DNA from: Polytrichum commune
Lineage: Eukaryota > Streptophyta > Polytrichopsida > Polytrichales > Polytrichaceae
NCBI GenBank assembly: GCA_950295325.1
Contig: OX485808.1
Coordinates: 10,728,501-10,792,500 of the forward strand
DNA length: 64,000 nucleotides
Reading direction: 5' to 3'
Positions 1 through 11,660 of this stretch are shown here, piece after piece; positions within the stretch are counted from its first letter, which is position 1, and each line of letters opens with the position of its first letter. A program made the translations under genes and the position numbers. The notes under the pieces are model-generated. The model was not told the origin of the DNA. It worked only from the letters and a program-made list of their open reading frames with translations, and did not search any database.

Positions 1-83
1 AACACATGCTAGAATAATATTGCGGATTGCATTTTCACCTTGGGTTAGGGGTTTCGGTGTTAAATTTATGCTATTTCCCCTAA

Positions 84-415
84 CTGGACACCTACATTTG
101 ATGGGTATGTGGTTCAGAAAAGCATCAAAGAACAAACACCTCAAAGACACGTACTCAAAAGAGAGTGGACTACATCTTTAAATCATTTTTTTATCAAGTA
201 CTCCACACTCAACAGTGAACACAACTAGGAAGACCCATAATATCCAATTACGAACTCAATAAACATCCACTCCCAATAACCATATCTAAATATAGGGAGG
301 TCCGATTCCCAATCCAAGTTTTTGTTGATGCTTCACTATAGACTTGCTAAAACACCACAAGTGGCATCAAGTGTAAATCTAATAAATCCATAGGTACATT
401 AGAAGTCGGAGAACA
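84..415 (+). repeat. Dispersed repeat family B, copy 1
   Basis: This stretch matches three or four other places in the window (about 6475-6690, 11335-11660, 25570-25875 and 45195-45450) in the same order of blocks: a 'ggacacctacatttgat' start, 'caaagaacaaacac', 'agtgaacacaactaggaag', 'aataaccatatctaaat', 'gggaggtccgatt' and a 'gatgcttcac...cttgctaa' end. No long reading frame is conserved among copies, so it looks non-coding. I could not define clean terminal repeats; a decayed non-autonomous element is the simplest reading. Confidence 0.65.
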
Positions 416-443
416 TGGAAAACAAAAACAAAAACAAAAACCC

Positions 444-469
444 ACATACATACATACATACATACATAC
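444..469. repeat. CATA microsatellite
   Basis: About six tandem copies of a CATA unit follow an A-rich stretch (CAAAAA repeats, about 420-441). Confidence 0.85.
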
Positions 470-717
470 CGTAGTAGTAGTGGTGGTGGGCCCGGGGTCC
501 GAGGGGTGGGCCCCGCGTGGCAGTTGCACCGTTTGAAAAGGGATTTGGTTTGCGTAACCAGAGGCGGATGTGGAATGGAAAGCTTCTCGGAACGAGACCC
601 CAGTTCCCTTATGGGCCAAGTGGCACAGCCCCACAAGCCCCTTCCTTTCTTTGTGTCAAACCTCATAAATATAGCAAGCGATTGTGTGTACTTTGGGCAG
701 CGGTTTTTCAATCCAGC

Positions 718-1018
718 TACACAAAATATGATATTTAGTGTTAGATACACTAAATACGAACACTACACTAAATATCACTAACCCTATGAAAGTAAGTAAC
801 ATTAAATGTAAACTCAAACACTAAATATCATCTATGGTCATATGTGAAAGTTACATGCACGAATTTAGTGTTTAGTAGGAAAGAGGTGGCAACAAGGAAG
901 GCGGCAGCGGCGCATTTATGTCTAACACTAATTATCAAAGAATTGAAAATTAGTGTTGAGCAGAGTAGGGTGGTAAAACACTAAATCTAATCAAACACTA
1001 AATATCATATTTGGTGTA
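718..1018. mobile_element. MITE family C, copy 1
   Basis: A 301-bp element with inverted ends: the left end reads TACACAAAATATGATATT and the reverse complement of the right end reads TACACCAAATATGATATT, with similarity continuing through TAGTGTT. The short word 'acactaaat' and its reverse complement recur inside, so the element can fold back on itself. There is no coding capacity. A second member of the same style lies at 5625-5953. Assignment to a superfamily is not possible by eye. Confidence 0.7.
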
Positions 1019-3611
1019 CTGTGATTCGGAAATTGACGGTTCTGTGATAATTTCATGGATTTAGCGGATGAAGCAACCCAAAACAAATCCCCTCCCCCCC
1101 AAAAAAATCGTCAAAATCGGATGAGTTCCGTACATTTTTTGGGTGGATGTGTATAAGTTTGGATGAAGTTTTTGTGTAACCGCTCATAATGTGGCTTCGT
1201 CGCTCCAATATTTGTTAGGCCATGCATGCTCTTGTCTTGAATACTTGGAATTGAAATTACTGGCAATAGGGTGTGTGTGTGTGTGTGTTTTTTTTTCTTT
1301 TAGAAAAATTTATGAAGTGGTGATGATGTGGCGGCTAACTGCAGTAACTTTAGTAGTTGGCATCATACCAGACTCCCAGCACTACAACCACATTCTAGTG
1401 CTCTTAAGTACACGTGTCGTTGTGTGAGTGGGGGAGGGTTGAACTGACCTACGTAGCGCTACTGGCCAGTGGGGGCTTGCCACGTGGGAGTCACCTGCTG
1501 GCTATGAAGTGGTTCCTAGTATCAACGTGGATGCTGTAAGGGAGTTGAGCCATAAGCGACACTTTATAGGCGGGGGCTAGAGCTCATGGGGTATGAGCAT
1601 ACGTTCTTATTTGATTAGGCATATTGTGCTTTATTGAGTTTAATCACACATAAGTAGTTTGAATGTCTATGAATACTTGGGTACAAAGTATTACATAGAA
1701 TTAACGAAAAGAATTCATGTGGGAAAATTTACAAATAGCACACTAATTTGAGTTTCATTTTAGAATGACAAAGATCCTTTCAAATGGTAAGTTACACAAA
1801 TTATAAGGTCCCCAATGTCAATGAAGATCCAAGTTAATTACGTGCTTTATTGACGGTTTCACTCCAAGAATGATATCCCAGTCAATTGCTTGTTCACTAG
1901 GGAGAAGTAAACGTATGTATTGGATTTTGGACCTTGAAGGTGAAGTGCACTCAATATGGGTTTTGTGGACAATCACCCTGCAAGAATGCAAAGGCGATTT
2001 TATTTTATTTGAAGTTGGGTGGGCCAGGTAGCAATTTTCGTCGGCATCATAAAATTTTGAAAATGATGGGGTCATGGCTTGATAGAGCGGGGCCCATGCA
2101 GTTTGTCATGAGCTCTAGCCCCAACCCACTCTATAAGAAGAAGAAAAATTAGAATAAATCAAATTTAGGCAAGTCAAATAGCTTGCAAAAAAATGAAATC
2201 CATAGATTAGCAAATCTGTACATAGTCTACATTACTTTTCAAAAAAAACTATATATGAACCCTACATATATTTGTAAAGTCGTTTTAAGCTTTTTCTTGT
2301 TCACTAGGGTCGGGGGTCCATTAATGTTGGATTGCTAGGTGAGAATCACCACAACATTGGTCTAATTACGGGTGAGGGTCTTCTTTTAAACAAGGGTATT
2401 TCCCCCCTTTTGTGGAACACTTCTGATATTGTCCCAATGAGCAAATAGATCCCTCCTTCTCATAAGGTAGGGGTGCCAATTTCCGTGCGGGTCCTAAAGT
2501 CGACCCCTAGGGTCGGAAGCACCTATCTAGGTGCTTTTACCGTTCACAGCGCTGCTAGCGGTCGGTTTTAGAAATCCACCCTGTGGATATACCACGTACC
2601 CTATGTGCGAGTGTTGGTCACTCTACAAGGTTTCTTTTAAAATTTTGTAGGAAGTCATAGACATGCTAGAAAATTTTGATTTTTTCATAGTTGCTCTTGC
2701 ACCAGCTTTGCGGAGCGCTCAAAATTTATAAAAAAATAGTTTCAGCATCCCAACTAAGCACATCTGAAATTTGGACAGAAATTGGCACCACTACCTTAAT
2801 TGTGAGTGGTTGAAGTCCATGCTCTTCTTAAAGTGTTCATGCATCCTTCTAACACTATTACTATGAATGCCCAAAGTGGTGTTCTTTTGTACTTAAGGCT
2901 ACATACAATAATTCATTTTTAACAACATTGACTTACTCGATGGCAGCGTTGCACTTACTCACTTCCTATGATCTCTTATAACATCATAATGTTTCTAATA
3001 GCAATAAATGTTGTCTATAATTATGGTATACTCTTATATCTATAGATTATTTTCTTTTAAAATAATGGTTCGAAATTGTCTTCTAATGCCGCTCACCAGA
3101 CTAAACTATTATACAAAAGTTGGCCACCCCATGCCATGAAGATCAAAAGAGGATGAGAATGATGTGGATTCATGTTCATAGATAGTGAAGATGGGAGCTA
3201 AACATAAGAGTTCAATCGGCAATGAAAAGAAAAGTGAACAATACATCATGTCTCTAACCTTTTTATTTGTAAAACGCTAATAAATCATTTCCCTAACATA
3301 CAAGGGTACGATTATCGGTATTTTATTTTTTATTTTTTTAATGGGTAAGGATGACCCCATTTTTTCCATGTGTAGGTGTGAAAGATCGTTTTAGCGGGTT
3401 TTGCAGCCCTAGGTTCATGTCAACACACATGGCATTCTTTTTCATGACTTGGACCGGCTTTTAAGCGAAACTAGAGAGAAGGGGGAGGGGGGGGGTCCAC
3501 ACTTGCTTGCATGGGGGGTGGGCCTCGTTTGGCCCTTCTAAACATATCTTGTCATCCATTTTTCCACACCTTCCCGTGGGGTGGCCTTTGCTCTTAGTAA
3601 GTTACGTGTGA
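1019..3611. other. Intergenic stretch without recognised gene
   Basis: I see no gene. It contains a C8/A7 run near 1094-1107, a GT microsatellite followed by a T run (about 1270-1298) and otherwise unique-looking AT-rich sequence with only short open frames whose composition is not coding-like. Confidence 0.6.
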
Positions 3612-3735
3612 ACGAGAGATGGAATTCTTGTATATAAGCATATCTCTCATCCATCCAACTAAAGAACTTGATCCCTTCCAGGTTTGTTGTTGGTTCATCT
3701 CAAACGACACCAATTAGATTAATTATGGGTTTTTG
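3612..3735 (+). repeat. MITE family A, left-end fragment
   Basis: It matches the left arm of the foldback family whose fuller copies are at 20074-20293, 25185-25421 and 44526-44741: a 'gaattcttgtatataagc' stretch, then 'ctctcatccatccaac', then 'ggttcatctcaaa'. No matching right arm follows; the SINE at 3741 begins instead, so this copy is truncated or interrupted. Confidence 0.55.
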
Positions 3736-3740
3736 AAGTG

Positions 3741-3995
3741 GTCTGAGATGACCTTGGACCACCGGGTGATAGTGCAGAGGTACCCATTTCCGAATGAAGT
3801 GGTTCGACTCCCGTCATGAAATCTTCTCTTTCCTCGTGGAAAAAACTAGCTAGGTAGGTAGGAAGCCAAGAACCCATCCACTACAAAGTAGGCAGTAAAC
3901 CCCACCCTGCACCAAGAGGATTCTTGAGCAAGGTAAGACCAACGGGCTCACATTTACATCAAATTGCCCGACGTTGCTCGTTTATTTATTTAGGA
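3741..3995 (+). mobile_element. tRNA-like SINE, copy 1
   Basis: This matches 51051-51342 nearly end to end. The head has an RNA polymerase III promoter layout: a plausible A box around 'gggtgatagtgcagagg' and a B box GGTTCGACTCC at 3801-3811. The body shares 'tgaaatcttctct', 'aggtaggtaggaa', 'cagtaaaccccacc' and 'ccaacgggctca' with the second copy. The tail is T-rich ('gtttatttattt'). Plant SINEs are typically tRNA-derived and some end in T runs; the family name is not assigned. Confidence 0.7.
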
Positions 3996-4099
3996 GACTT
4001 TGAAGCCAATTTTAATCTCAAGAGTAAACCTTTAAACGACATATTATTACAATGATTTTATGTTGGAGGAATGCATGAGAGGTAGACTCGTATACGATA

Positions 4100-4797
4100 A
4101 TCCTCTCTCTCTCTCTCTCTCTCTCTCCCCCACGTAAGCCGGCACCCAGAGAAGAAACGCTGACCCCTGGTAGGATCAGCATGATTGAAATGCCCGTTCG
4201 ACCCACCCTTGATATTATGTCCACTGGACATAATATCAGTGGTGCAGGACTACTAACCCCTCTCAGGGTGGGCACTATAGAAACTGGGGTGACCAAGTTG
4301 GCCATGTGTTAGTGCGGTTGTAGTGCTTGTAGGGGCAAAGGTTATAACTTTGTGGGGTGGATGTTGAGTCATGGGCCTTCCATTAGTTTATTGTGATATA
4401 TTTTTATTTATTGGTTGGCGAGTGTTTTGGGAGTTCTTATGGTAGTTGTGTGTCGAGTGGTATTGGCTCGTTATTTTCTATCCTTCTTTTGTGCAGAATT
4501 ATGGACATAGCATATTGTATAGCGATGACATTAATTGCCTCAAATGTGTTCTTGATGCTCTGCTTGGGGGTTTTAAATGTTGTTTCAATGTTATCCATAG
4601 AGGGGATATGTGTGGCAGCCCTAGCGCCCGCAGTGATGACAATTAGTGGGTCTATCTTCCAACCTTTGTTGACAATATTGTCTATTAATGGTTTATATTT
4701 TTCTATTTTACGGTTTATAGTTTCATCCGGTATTCTATCGTTACAGTATTGCCGGCACCCACTAGAGAAGTAACCATTACTTATGTTTCTTTTTGGC
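4100..4797 (-). mobile_element. Retroelement-like fragment, copy 1 (C-terminal coding end plus 3' region)
   Basis: On the minus strand 4796 to 4437 is open for about 119 codons and closed by TAA. The translation contains YCNDRIPDETI, then KYKPLIDNIVNKGW, PLIVITAGAR and THIPSM, ending in ILHKRRIEN. The same domain, diverged, is on the minus strand at 63626-64000. The spacing E/C-x-ND, KY-x-PLI, GW and a G-x-R motif resembles the endonuclease-like domain that follows reverse transcriptase in some non-LTR retroelement proteins; that link is from memory and needs a search. The 3' region down to about 4128 parallels copy 2 and ends in a GA run (CT on the + strand, about 4103-4127), like a microsatellite-type retroelement tail. 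An in-frame stop at 4797-4799 means the upstream part is lost or decayed. Confidence 0.5.
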
Positions 4798-4984
4798 TAG
4801 CGGCAATGAGTTTGAGATACTTTTCGGAAAAAGGATCTAGTTGAACCACTAAAGGTGGAAATGACACACTAGGTGCCTTGGGCACAAAGGGGTCTACAAA
4901 GGAGCATATACGAGTGTCCGATCCCGGTGGCTAGATTGTTCCCTTTGCCAGCTAGAGCTTGAGAATCAGCTCGTTCACGAGGTC

Positions 4985-6265
4985 ACACACACACACACAT
5001 TGAGCTCAAGCTTGAGCTTGAGCTTGGAAGTTTTGGTGGGCCTAGGTTAAAAGGAGTTTGGCCCCTTTACATGTGCCTAGAACGGGGAGCTTTGTCTCCA
5101 CTAGGTCTCCAACTTTTGGGGATTGGTTTTCAAGTTGAAGCCCAAGCTTCAACTTGTGGAATATTTAAGTCCGACGATTGAGTTACTTCAATCGTTGTTG
5201 AAGTTCAATCTTGGACTTGGGCGTCGATTCACACTTACAAGGAATCAAAGCATTCCATCACTCTCGGCACGTATATTAATTAGGGTCCCACTTTCTTTCA
5301 ATTCGGCCCACCGGAACATGCGCGCTTGAGCTTGCACTCCAACTATACGTGGCTACTTCATGAAGCATGCCTACTCCATCCCAAGTGATGAGGATGTGGT
5401 TCCAAAATCTTGGGTGTTCATGGGGTTGGCGCACACAACAAGGGCTCAACCTCAAGCGCAAATGTGCAAATCCGGTGGGCCACGTGAAAGAATTTGGACC
5501 TCTATTGATGCATGCCTAAGAGGGTGCAACTTGGTGTCAAGTCCGATGACTTCAAGTTTAAGCTTGCCCTTTAAACTATCAAAGAGTTTTTTTGTTTTTT
5601 TTTAAAAGGATGAACAAGATCTCCACTACACTAAATAGGTAGATTAGTGTTGGAAACACTAATAGTCGACGAAAATGCTAAATGTAAATTGTCTCTATAG
5701 TGTTAGAACACTAAATGTCAACTCTAACACTATTTGTACCAAGTAGTAACTTTAAATATTTACATGAGAGAATTTAGTGTTAGATGATATTTTGTAAATC
5801 TTGGAATGAAGAATTGAAGGAAGAAGAATATGAGAACCTCATAAAAGGTATAATTTGTTCAAACCCTATTCAAACACTAATTGTAATATCAGTTGAAAAT
5901 TAGTGTTTTAGGTAACTATTGCATCTAACACTAATCTACATATTTAGTGTAGTTTAGGCACATATGAAGGCTCGGTTTTTTTCACCTTCAACCCACCAAG
6001 CTTGAGTTGGAGCTTAAATTTACCGGTGGCAATCCCACGAGTGAGAATGTGGTGCCGGAAGGCTAGGTGGTCATGGGGTTCCCACACACAACACGAGCTC
6101 TATCTCAAGCTTACAAGTTTTGGCGGGCCGTGTTAAAGAATGTAAGCCCTTACATGTGCCTAATATAAAACGGTTGGTCCCCACTCAATTAGGATTGAAG
6201 CCCAAACTTGAACTTACAATAGAGTTTTCAAGTCCGATGACTACAAGCCTGGCAAACTTGAACTA
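4985..6265 (+). repeat. Dispersed repeat family G, three diverged blocks
   Basis: Three blocks (about 4985-5190, 5340-5590 and 5970-6265) share phrases such as 'ggttccaaaatcttggg' or its relatives, 'cacacaacaagggctcaac', 'gtgggccacgtgaaagaat', 'tacatgtgcctaga' and 'caagtccgatgactt'. Repeated 'aagcttgagcttgagctt' occurs at the left. No shared open reading frame is seen. A family C MITE sits between the second and third blocks. Confidence 0.55.
5625..5953. mobile_element. MITE family C, copy 2
   Basis: A 329-bp element with inverted ends: left ACTACACTAAATAGGTAG, reverse complement of the right end ACTACACTAAATATGTAG, continuing as ATTAGTGTT on both sides. Inside, 'agtgttagaacacta' style words repeat in both orientations, as in the copy at 718-1018. 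It is inserted within repeat family G. Confidence 0.75.
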
Positions 6266-6359
6266 AAAAACCGGTCCAAAGTAAGGAGGAACCCAAGCTA
6301 CATCGTTTTAGGCCCCATGTGACAAAGGCAACTTGGTTACTTATGTGACAAAATAACGA

Positions 6360-6690
6360 AAGAGGGGATTATTGCATAGGAGCATATCACCTCTCATCCA
6401 TCCAGCATGAAACTCGACCCCCTATAAGTTTGTGGTTGATTTATCTCAAATGTCCTGAGTACTACACCAAATGTTGTAATTAATGTCACTTAAACTACTC
6501 CACATCCGAATAGTGAACACAACTGGGATGAGTCATGTACCTATTCAATCAAGAAATCAACAAACATGCACCTCTAGTAACCATAACTAAATAATGAAAC
6601 ATTCGATTTTCAATCCATGTTTGGTTGATGCTTCATCATAAATTTCTTAATTCAAGACAACTTTTGTTGTGTAGCAACCACTTTACACAC
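6360..6690 (+). repeat. Family A left arm followed by a shortened family B copy
   Basis: From about 6360 to 6470 the sequence follows the left arm of foldback family A ('agaggggattattgcata', 'ctctcatccatccagcat', 'ggttgatttatctcaaatg'). From about 6475 to 6690 it follows the second half of family B ('agtgaacacaactggga', 'aataaccataactaaat', 'gatgcttcatcat', 'ttttgttgtgtagc'). Both are partial. Confidence 0.5.
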
Positions 6691-8487
6691 AAGACTGCGA
6701 GCCCGTGACCATAACACTTCGAGGACTCTCATTGGTGGAAAGGCAGAGCCGGTGTAAGTTCGCTTCACACTACTACGCTTGAGGGACCAACGGAGTAAGT
6801 GAATGTAAGATGGATGTAAAAGTCTACATGGATTCCTACATGGCATCAAGTGGATCATGTTTCATGGTCACTTGAACTATTCTCAAAAACCACCTCTTGG
6901 AGGTAGGCCTAACACAAAACCAGGAGACCATGACACTCCAAATGCTCACAACCGTTGATTCATTCTATTTTATCATGCGCAAGGACCCGCATGAATAAAA
7001 AAAACGATTGAAATAGCATTGGGTTGAGGGCCCGGTCACATATGACTTCACAGTACTCTTGAGGATCCGTGACCACACTACATGATGTTGGAGGTGTGTT
7101 GGGACGATGGCCTTTGGACACTTTCTTTTGGGCTCTCACAATTTCATGGTCACGGCTCATGGCTCGTGTGTGAAGTGGCCCTAATTGGTGGCCCGAGAAC
7201 ACAAACCGAATAACACCCACAAACCTTAAATTAACTTACGTGTGAAGCTTGAGTCTGGCCCTTCAAGGCAGCCGAAAAATAGTTTAGGGTGGAAATCGGG
7301 GGCCCACATCTCGGATACGCTATCAAGTGGGCTCATGTTGTGATGAGCGGATACTTTTGTTCCAGCCCCTCACCGGAAAATCCTCCAAATTTTAGGTGGC
7401 ATGTAAGTTGCTCATTGTATGTATAATAAGGATCATAATCTATAACCGTCTTCACCTCCACTTGCGATGAATGGGGAGAATCGAGCGCTAGTTGAAGATG
7501 AACCAATTGAGGTTGAGAAATAACCGGTTCAAGACCTCGGGAAAATTACCCATCATGTTATAGGAATCTAAGGAATATACCCACCATGCGAGAGGGATCT
7601 AGGGAATATGCCTCGAATTCCTAAAGGAAATTTGAAAGATCGGAACATGCCTTTAAACCGGTGGGCTTTGGAAGCACTAGGATCTTGACCACCGATTATG
7701 CCCAAAAATCTCCCCGGGCATTGTCCATCGGTGGTTGGCAAGAGGCGGCTAGTTAATGACGATGCCTTGCACTAACTTTAGGACCCCGGTGGTGATGCCT
7801 TTGATGCCGAAGCATGCAATATCGTACGTGTTCCATGTGATGTGTTTTATTCTCCTCTCGCAACTTGGATGATGACTAAGTTGGTGATTCTCTAGGGGTA
7901 AAATATTCTACAAAACCTAGCAAAGGGAGGGGAGAGGGTAAGAGATTCGGGATTCTTGTCACCCCAAATGGGTCTCGTGAATTGAAATCGCGATGAACAA
8001 GCAACAAACCCACATGGGGCACGTTTTTACCGGACCCTCATGGGGGGTGTTGGGAAACAAATTCCATTCTCGGGGGCACATCTTTTCCTCTCAGATTGAA
8101 GGCTGATAAGGCCAGTTCACCCACCTTTGCCTAAGTTAAGGTACATTTTCACTATTTCACTTAGAATATGGAGCAACGATTGGGAGTGTTTCATACTAGA
8201 CTTAGCCCTAATGTGGAATTTTATATGCAATTTTTTTTTCCTCAAGTAAAAATGTTTCTATGAATAAGGAACCTTGAGCATGTGAGCCCTTCAGCCTCCT
8301 CACTCATAAGTCAACAGGCTAATGCTCTAAGAGTCGAATAGTCAACAATTTTCTTTGGAACTATCTGGACTCCCCCGGAATAAAACATTCGGGGTGGAGC
8401 CAATTCAAACTAGACGAGGTTTTGATTCGAAATCTTAGATACTAACTCATCTTAGACTGGCAAAACCCAATACAATGACTTTCTTAC
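6691..8487. other. Intergenic stretch with a family E repeat end
   Basis: No gene is recognised. About 7440-7570 matches, in reverse orientation, the repeats at 10855-11085 and 58390-58600 ('gaatggggagaatcgagcg', 'gagaaataaccggttcaag', 'gggaaaattacccatcatg'). Confidence 0.5.
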
Positions 8488-8670
8488 TTAGTGTGGCATT
8501 TTAAATTGGTGTATCTTGTAATTAGAGTGGCCATTGTAACTGGTCATGTGTAGCACCAAATGTCTAGTAACACCCTCTATAGTTGCCACTCAATGATTTC
8601 ATGTCAATTAATGCATGTTGATGATGAATAATGTGGGCTACACCAAATCGGATGTTCAGTGTAGATGCAT
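8488..8670. repeat. Repeat family H, copy 1
   Basis: It shares 'ttagtgtggcatt', 'taattagag', 'catgtgtagcaccaaatgtc' and a right part 'gggctacaccaaatcggatg' with the copy at 49690-50510. The ends of that copy form inverted repeats around 'aaacatctgatttagtgtgg', which suggests a MITE origin; here the ends are more diverged. Confidence 0.5.
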
Positions 8671-9424
8671 AAGTGTGACCGCCCCCTCCCCCTTCCACAT
8701 GGAAGTGTGGTTAATTATTACTCGGAGGACGTGAATCGATAGTCGGCACATTTCTAGGGAGATTTGAAGGTCGAGGAGGGGGAGTGGACCACCTCTCTAC
8801 TCCCCAACCAAAAGGTCAATTTGAATTGAGCAAAAGATGCTTTTATTCTTTTTAATTTTTGGTAGGATCGTGTTGTTGTGGATTTGAGATTGTGGGTGTT
8901 TTGCATTCACATTTGTGTTGTGATGTATTCTAATTAACAAACCAAATTTTTTGACATATTTTCATTATACAAAAATTTCAAAATACAAAAGCATAATCTA
9001 ACAATTCAAACAACATCCAAATGGATAAAAAGGTCGACTATCACGTTTCAACTTGCATGTATGACAACAAGCCGAATTCGATGTCTCCTATGTTGACCTT
9101 CTACTCCACATGGAAATGTTCAATCAACAAAAAATGTGACAAAGATCATGCCCAAAGCTTCGCCAACATTTGTGAGGTCTAAATTTTCTTCTCCATAATG
9201 AATGACACATTGGGCGTCTACCCTTACTCCATTCACTTGTGATTGATATTCCTCCCTACAAGCACATATTGACCTTGTTCATCGTTTGGGGTCAAGAACA
9301 AGGAGTTGAGCATTGTAGTTGGTGTTTGATGACATCTCCAAATTCACACATTCCGAGAACGGAATTTAGTTTTTAGTGTTAGGCATGAACTTGTGGACAC
9401 TAAAACCTTGGCACTTGTCCGATC

Positions 9425-10040
9425 ACTATGGGGATGATGTGGTCTTGGTACTTGTTCCTGCGCACTATATGGTTACAAATTTTTTGAACACAATTTCAAT
9501 TTCATGTGTAAGTGATAAGATTATGTGGTCCATGTAGTGAATTACCGTGATCTTTTTGACAACGGCTTATTATGACATATTTACACAACTTGTGTTGTAT
9601 TTACCCATATTTAATTAGTATAGCATGAACATATAAGGATGACGTGGTCCTCTAAGCACTTGTTCCCAAGCTCTAGATGAGTCTAACTCCTATAATAATA
9701 ATTCGATACTTAATTCTTATCTTCATATCTCGTGATTCCCATCGTGAAGTATCCACATTTTTATATGATAACAAATCCTTATGACATATCTACACAACCA
9801 ACATTGCATTTTTAGATATAGCATAAACATATAGAGATGGTGTGGTGTTAGCACTCGTTCTTGGTCACCACATGACTCCAAAATCGATATTTTACAAATC
9901 ATATTACCTTCGAAGATTGTAAACCACATGCAACAGGCATGAGTGAGTGGTAAGACTACGTGATTAATGTTGCAAGCCACCAAAATCCCTATTTGACAAC
10001 CGGTTAACTATGCTATTGCTTACACATTGTCACACGAATA
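9425..10040 (+). repeat. Three diverged tandem units of about 200 bp
   Basis: The phrase 'ggatgatgtggtc...cttgttcc' recurs near 9430, 9636 and 9835, and 'tatgacatat' with 'acacaac' recurs at 9571 and 9780 (209 apart). A third block near 9995 repeats 'gacaaccgg' and 'acattgtcac'. The units are well diverged, so this is an old local amplification. No reading frame is shared. Confidence 0.5.
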
Positions 10041-10854
10041 GTCACATTTTCATTTAAGAGGAATATCAACTTTTCGGCCACCCTCCCATGATTTGCTTTC
10101 ACCATTGCAAGGAGCGCAACATGAATGTCTAGTGACTACAAAGCATATGGGTCTTGGCCAACTGTCTTGCATCTCTAGAAAATTTGTAAATATATCACAA
10201 TGATAAATTTGCATATTTCATTCACCGACAGATGACGATTGCCTAGGACTCATATGTTGATAGTGAGGATCACTTGGATATCACTCACATGTTGAAGCGT
10301 GCTCCATCAAACAAATGTTGAAACTAGGGAAGGTTGCAACATTTATGAATAGCAACCATATGTATATGTGTAGCTCAGTTGAGAACGAAACGAGTAGGTT
10401 TATTATTGTTGTGTGCATGTATATGCAACAAACGAGTTGCTTAGTACACTAAATTGTCTTATTAGTATGGGTGGAAAATCAGCATGGGTCACACTCATTT
10501 TCTAGTCACAGTGTTATTAACGTGGGTCTAAGACGTTGGGTCTTCCAATTAGTCTTCATGACTTCCAACCAACACATCAAATATCACCTATGGGTCCAAA
10601 GTAGCACACAATCAAATAATCACCCACATTAACTTTCCAGAAAACAATTGATGCAACCCCACACTAATTCTCTACTAAGAATCTAGCGTGTGTTGAAAAT
10701 CAATGTGGCCCAAACTAATTCTCATTATGAGAATTGACGTGGGCTCTAGAAAATTATCGTGGCCCACAATCTTAAGACTATTGAGTGTAGTTATAACATA
10801 TTTACGGGGTCGGCCTACCGCAATTTGTGGATATAACCCGAATCTATAAGCAAT

Positions 10855-11085
10855 GTCCGGGGACATTTTTGGACATGATTGATCAAAATGTTATTGTTTC
10901 CAAGTCCAGCTGGTCACATGTTGCGATCTTCTTTCAGTTTTTTCTTTATTAATTTGAGGTATATTCCATAGATTCCTTTAACACGATGGGTAATTTTCCC
11001 AAAGACTTGAACTTCAACCGGTTATTTCTCAAGCTCGACCAGTTCATCTATAACGAGCGGTTGGTTCTCCCCATTCATTGCCTAT
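10855..11085 (+). repeat. Repeat family E, copy 2
   Basis: It matches 58390-58600 in the same orientation and 7440-7570 in the opposite one. Shared words include 'gtttccaagtcca', 'ggtcacatgttgc', 'gaacttcaaccggtt' and 'ggttctccccattcat'. It is non-coding. Confidence 0.6.
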
Positions 11086-11334
11086 AAGTATCTTAAAATA
11101 GCCTCAACAACAAATCGGGACCGGTAACTTAGTACTATGATGGATGGTAGTGGAGATCCCTATGTGATCCATTCGAGTCCACAATATGAGTTACGATGGT
11201 ACTCTTGATGAAGTCAAGTAGCACACATGATCAAAGATCTTCTATTGAGTAACGCTCCATTGAGCAATACTATCATATCCATCAATGCGCCCTATGTACA
11301 ACCACGCAACTGTTTGGTGCTCACATTTACATAT

Positions 11335-11660
11335 GTATATGAAGGTATGTGGGCATCATTTGGTTACATTTTTTTCAACCGGACACCTAGATTTGATTGA
11401 TGTGTGGTTAGGTGAGGATCAAAGAACAAACATTTTGAAGACACTTGTTGAAAAGAGAGTGTATTTTGTGAATTGTTGATCCACACTCATCAATAGTGAA
11501 CAAAATTGGGAGGCTTCTGTGTTCCGTTCATGAATCGATGATTATGTACTTCCAATAACAATACCTAAGTTAAGGGAAGCCTGATTTTCAATCTAATTTT
11601 TGTGGATGCTCCATCGTCTGTTTGTTAATGCAACACATGTTTCATTATGTAGAGTTGATC
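11335..11660 (+). repeat. Repeat family B, copy 3
   Basis: It matches copy 1 block by block: 'ccggacacctagatttgat', 'gatcaaagaacaaacat', 'agtgaacaaaattggga', 'aataacaatacctaa', 'gatgctccatcg' and 'gcaacacatgttt'. It stays about the same length as copies 1 and 4, so the family unit is roughly 330 bp. Confidence 0.6.

Noticed and set aside
3801-3811. Possible tRNA gene at the first SINE
   Set aside because: The B box is good but the flanking bases do not pair into acceptor and T stems; the second copy with the same body shows it is a repeat.
4018-4305. A 95-codon minus-strand frame ending in an Arg-Glu run
   Set aside because: It covers the non-coding 3' region of the retroelement fragment and reads through the GA run.
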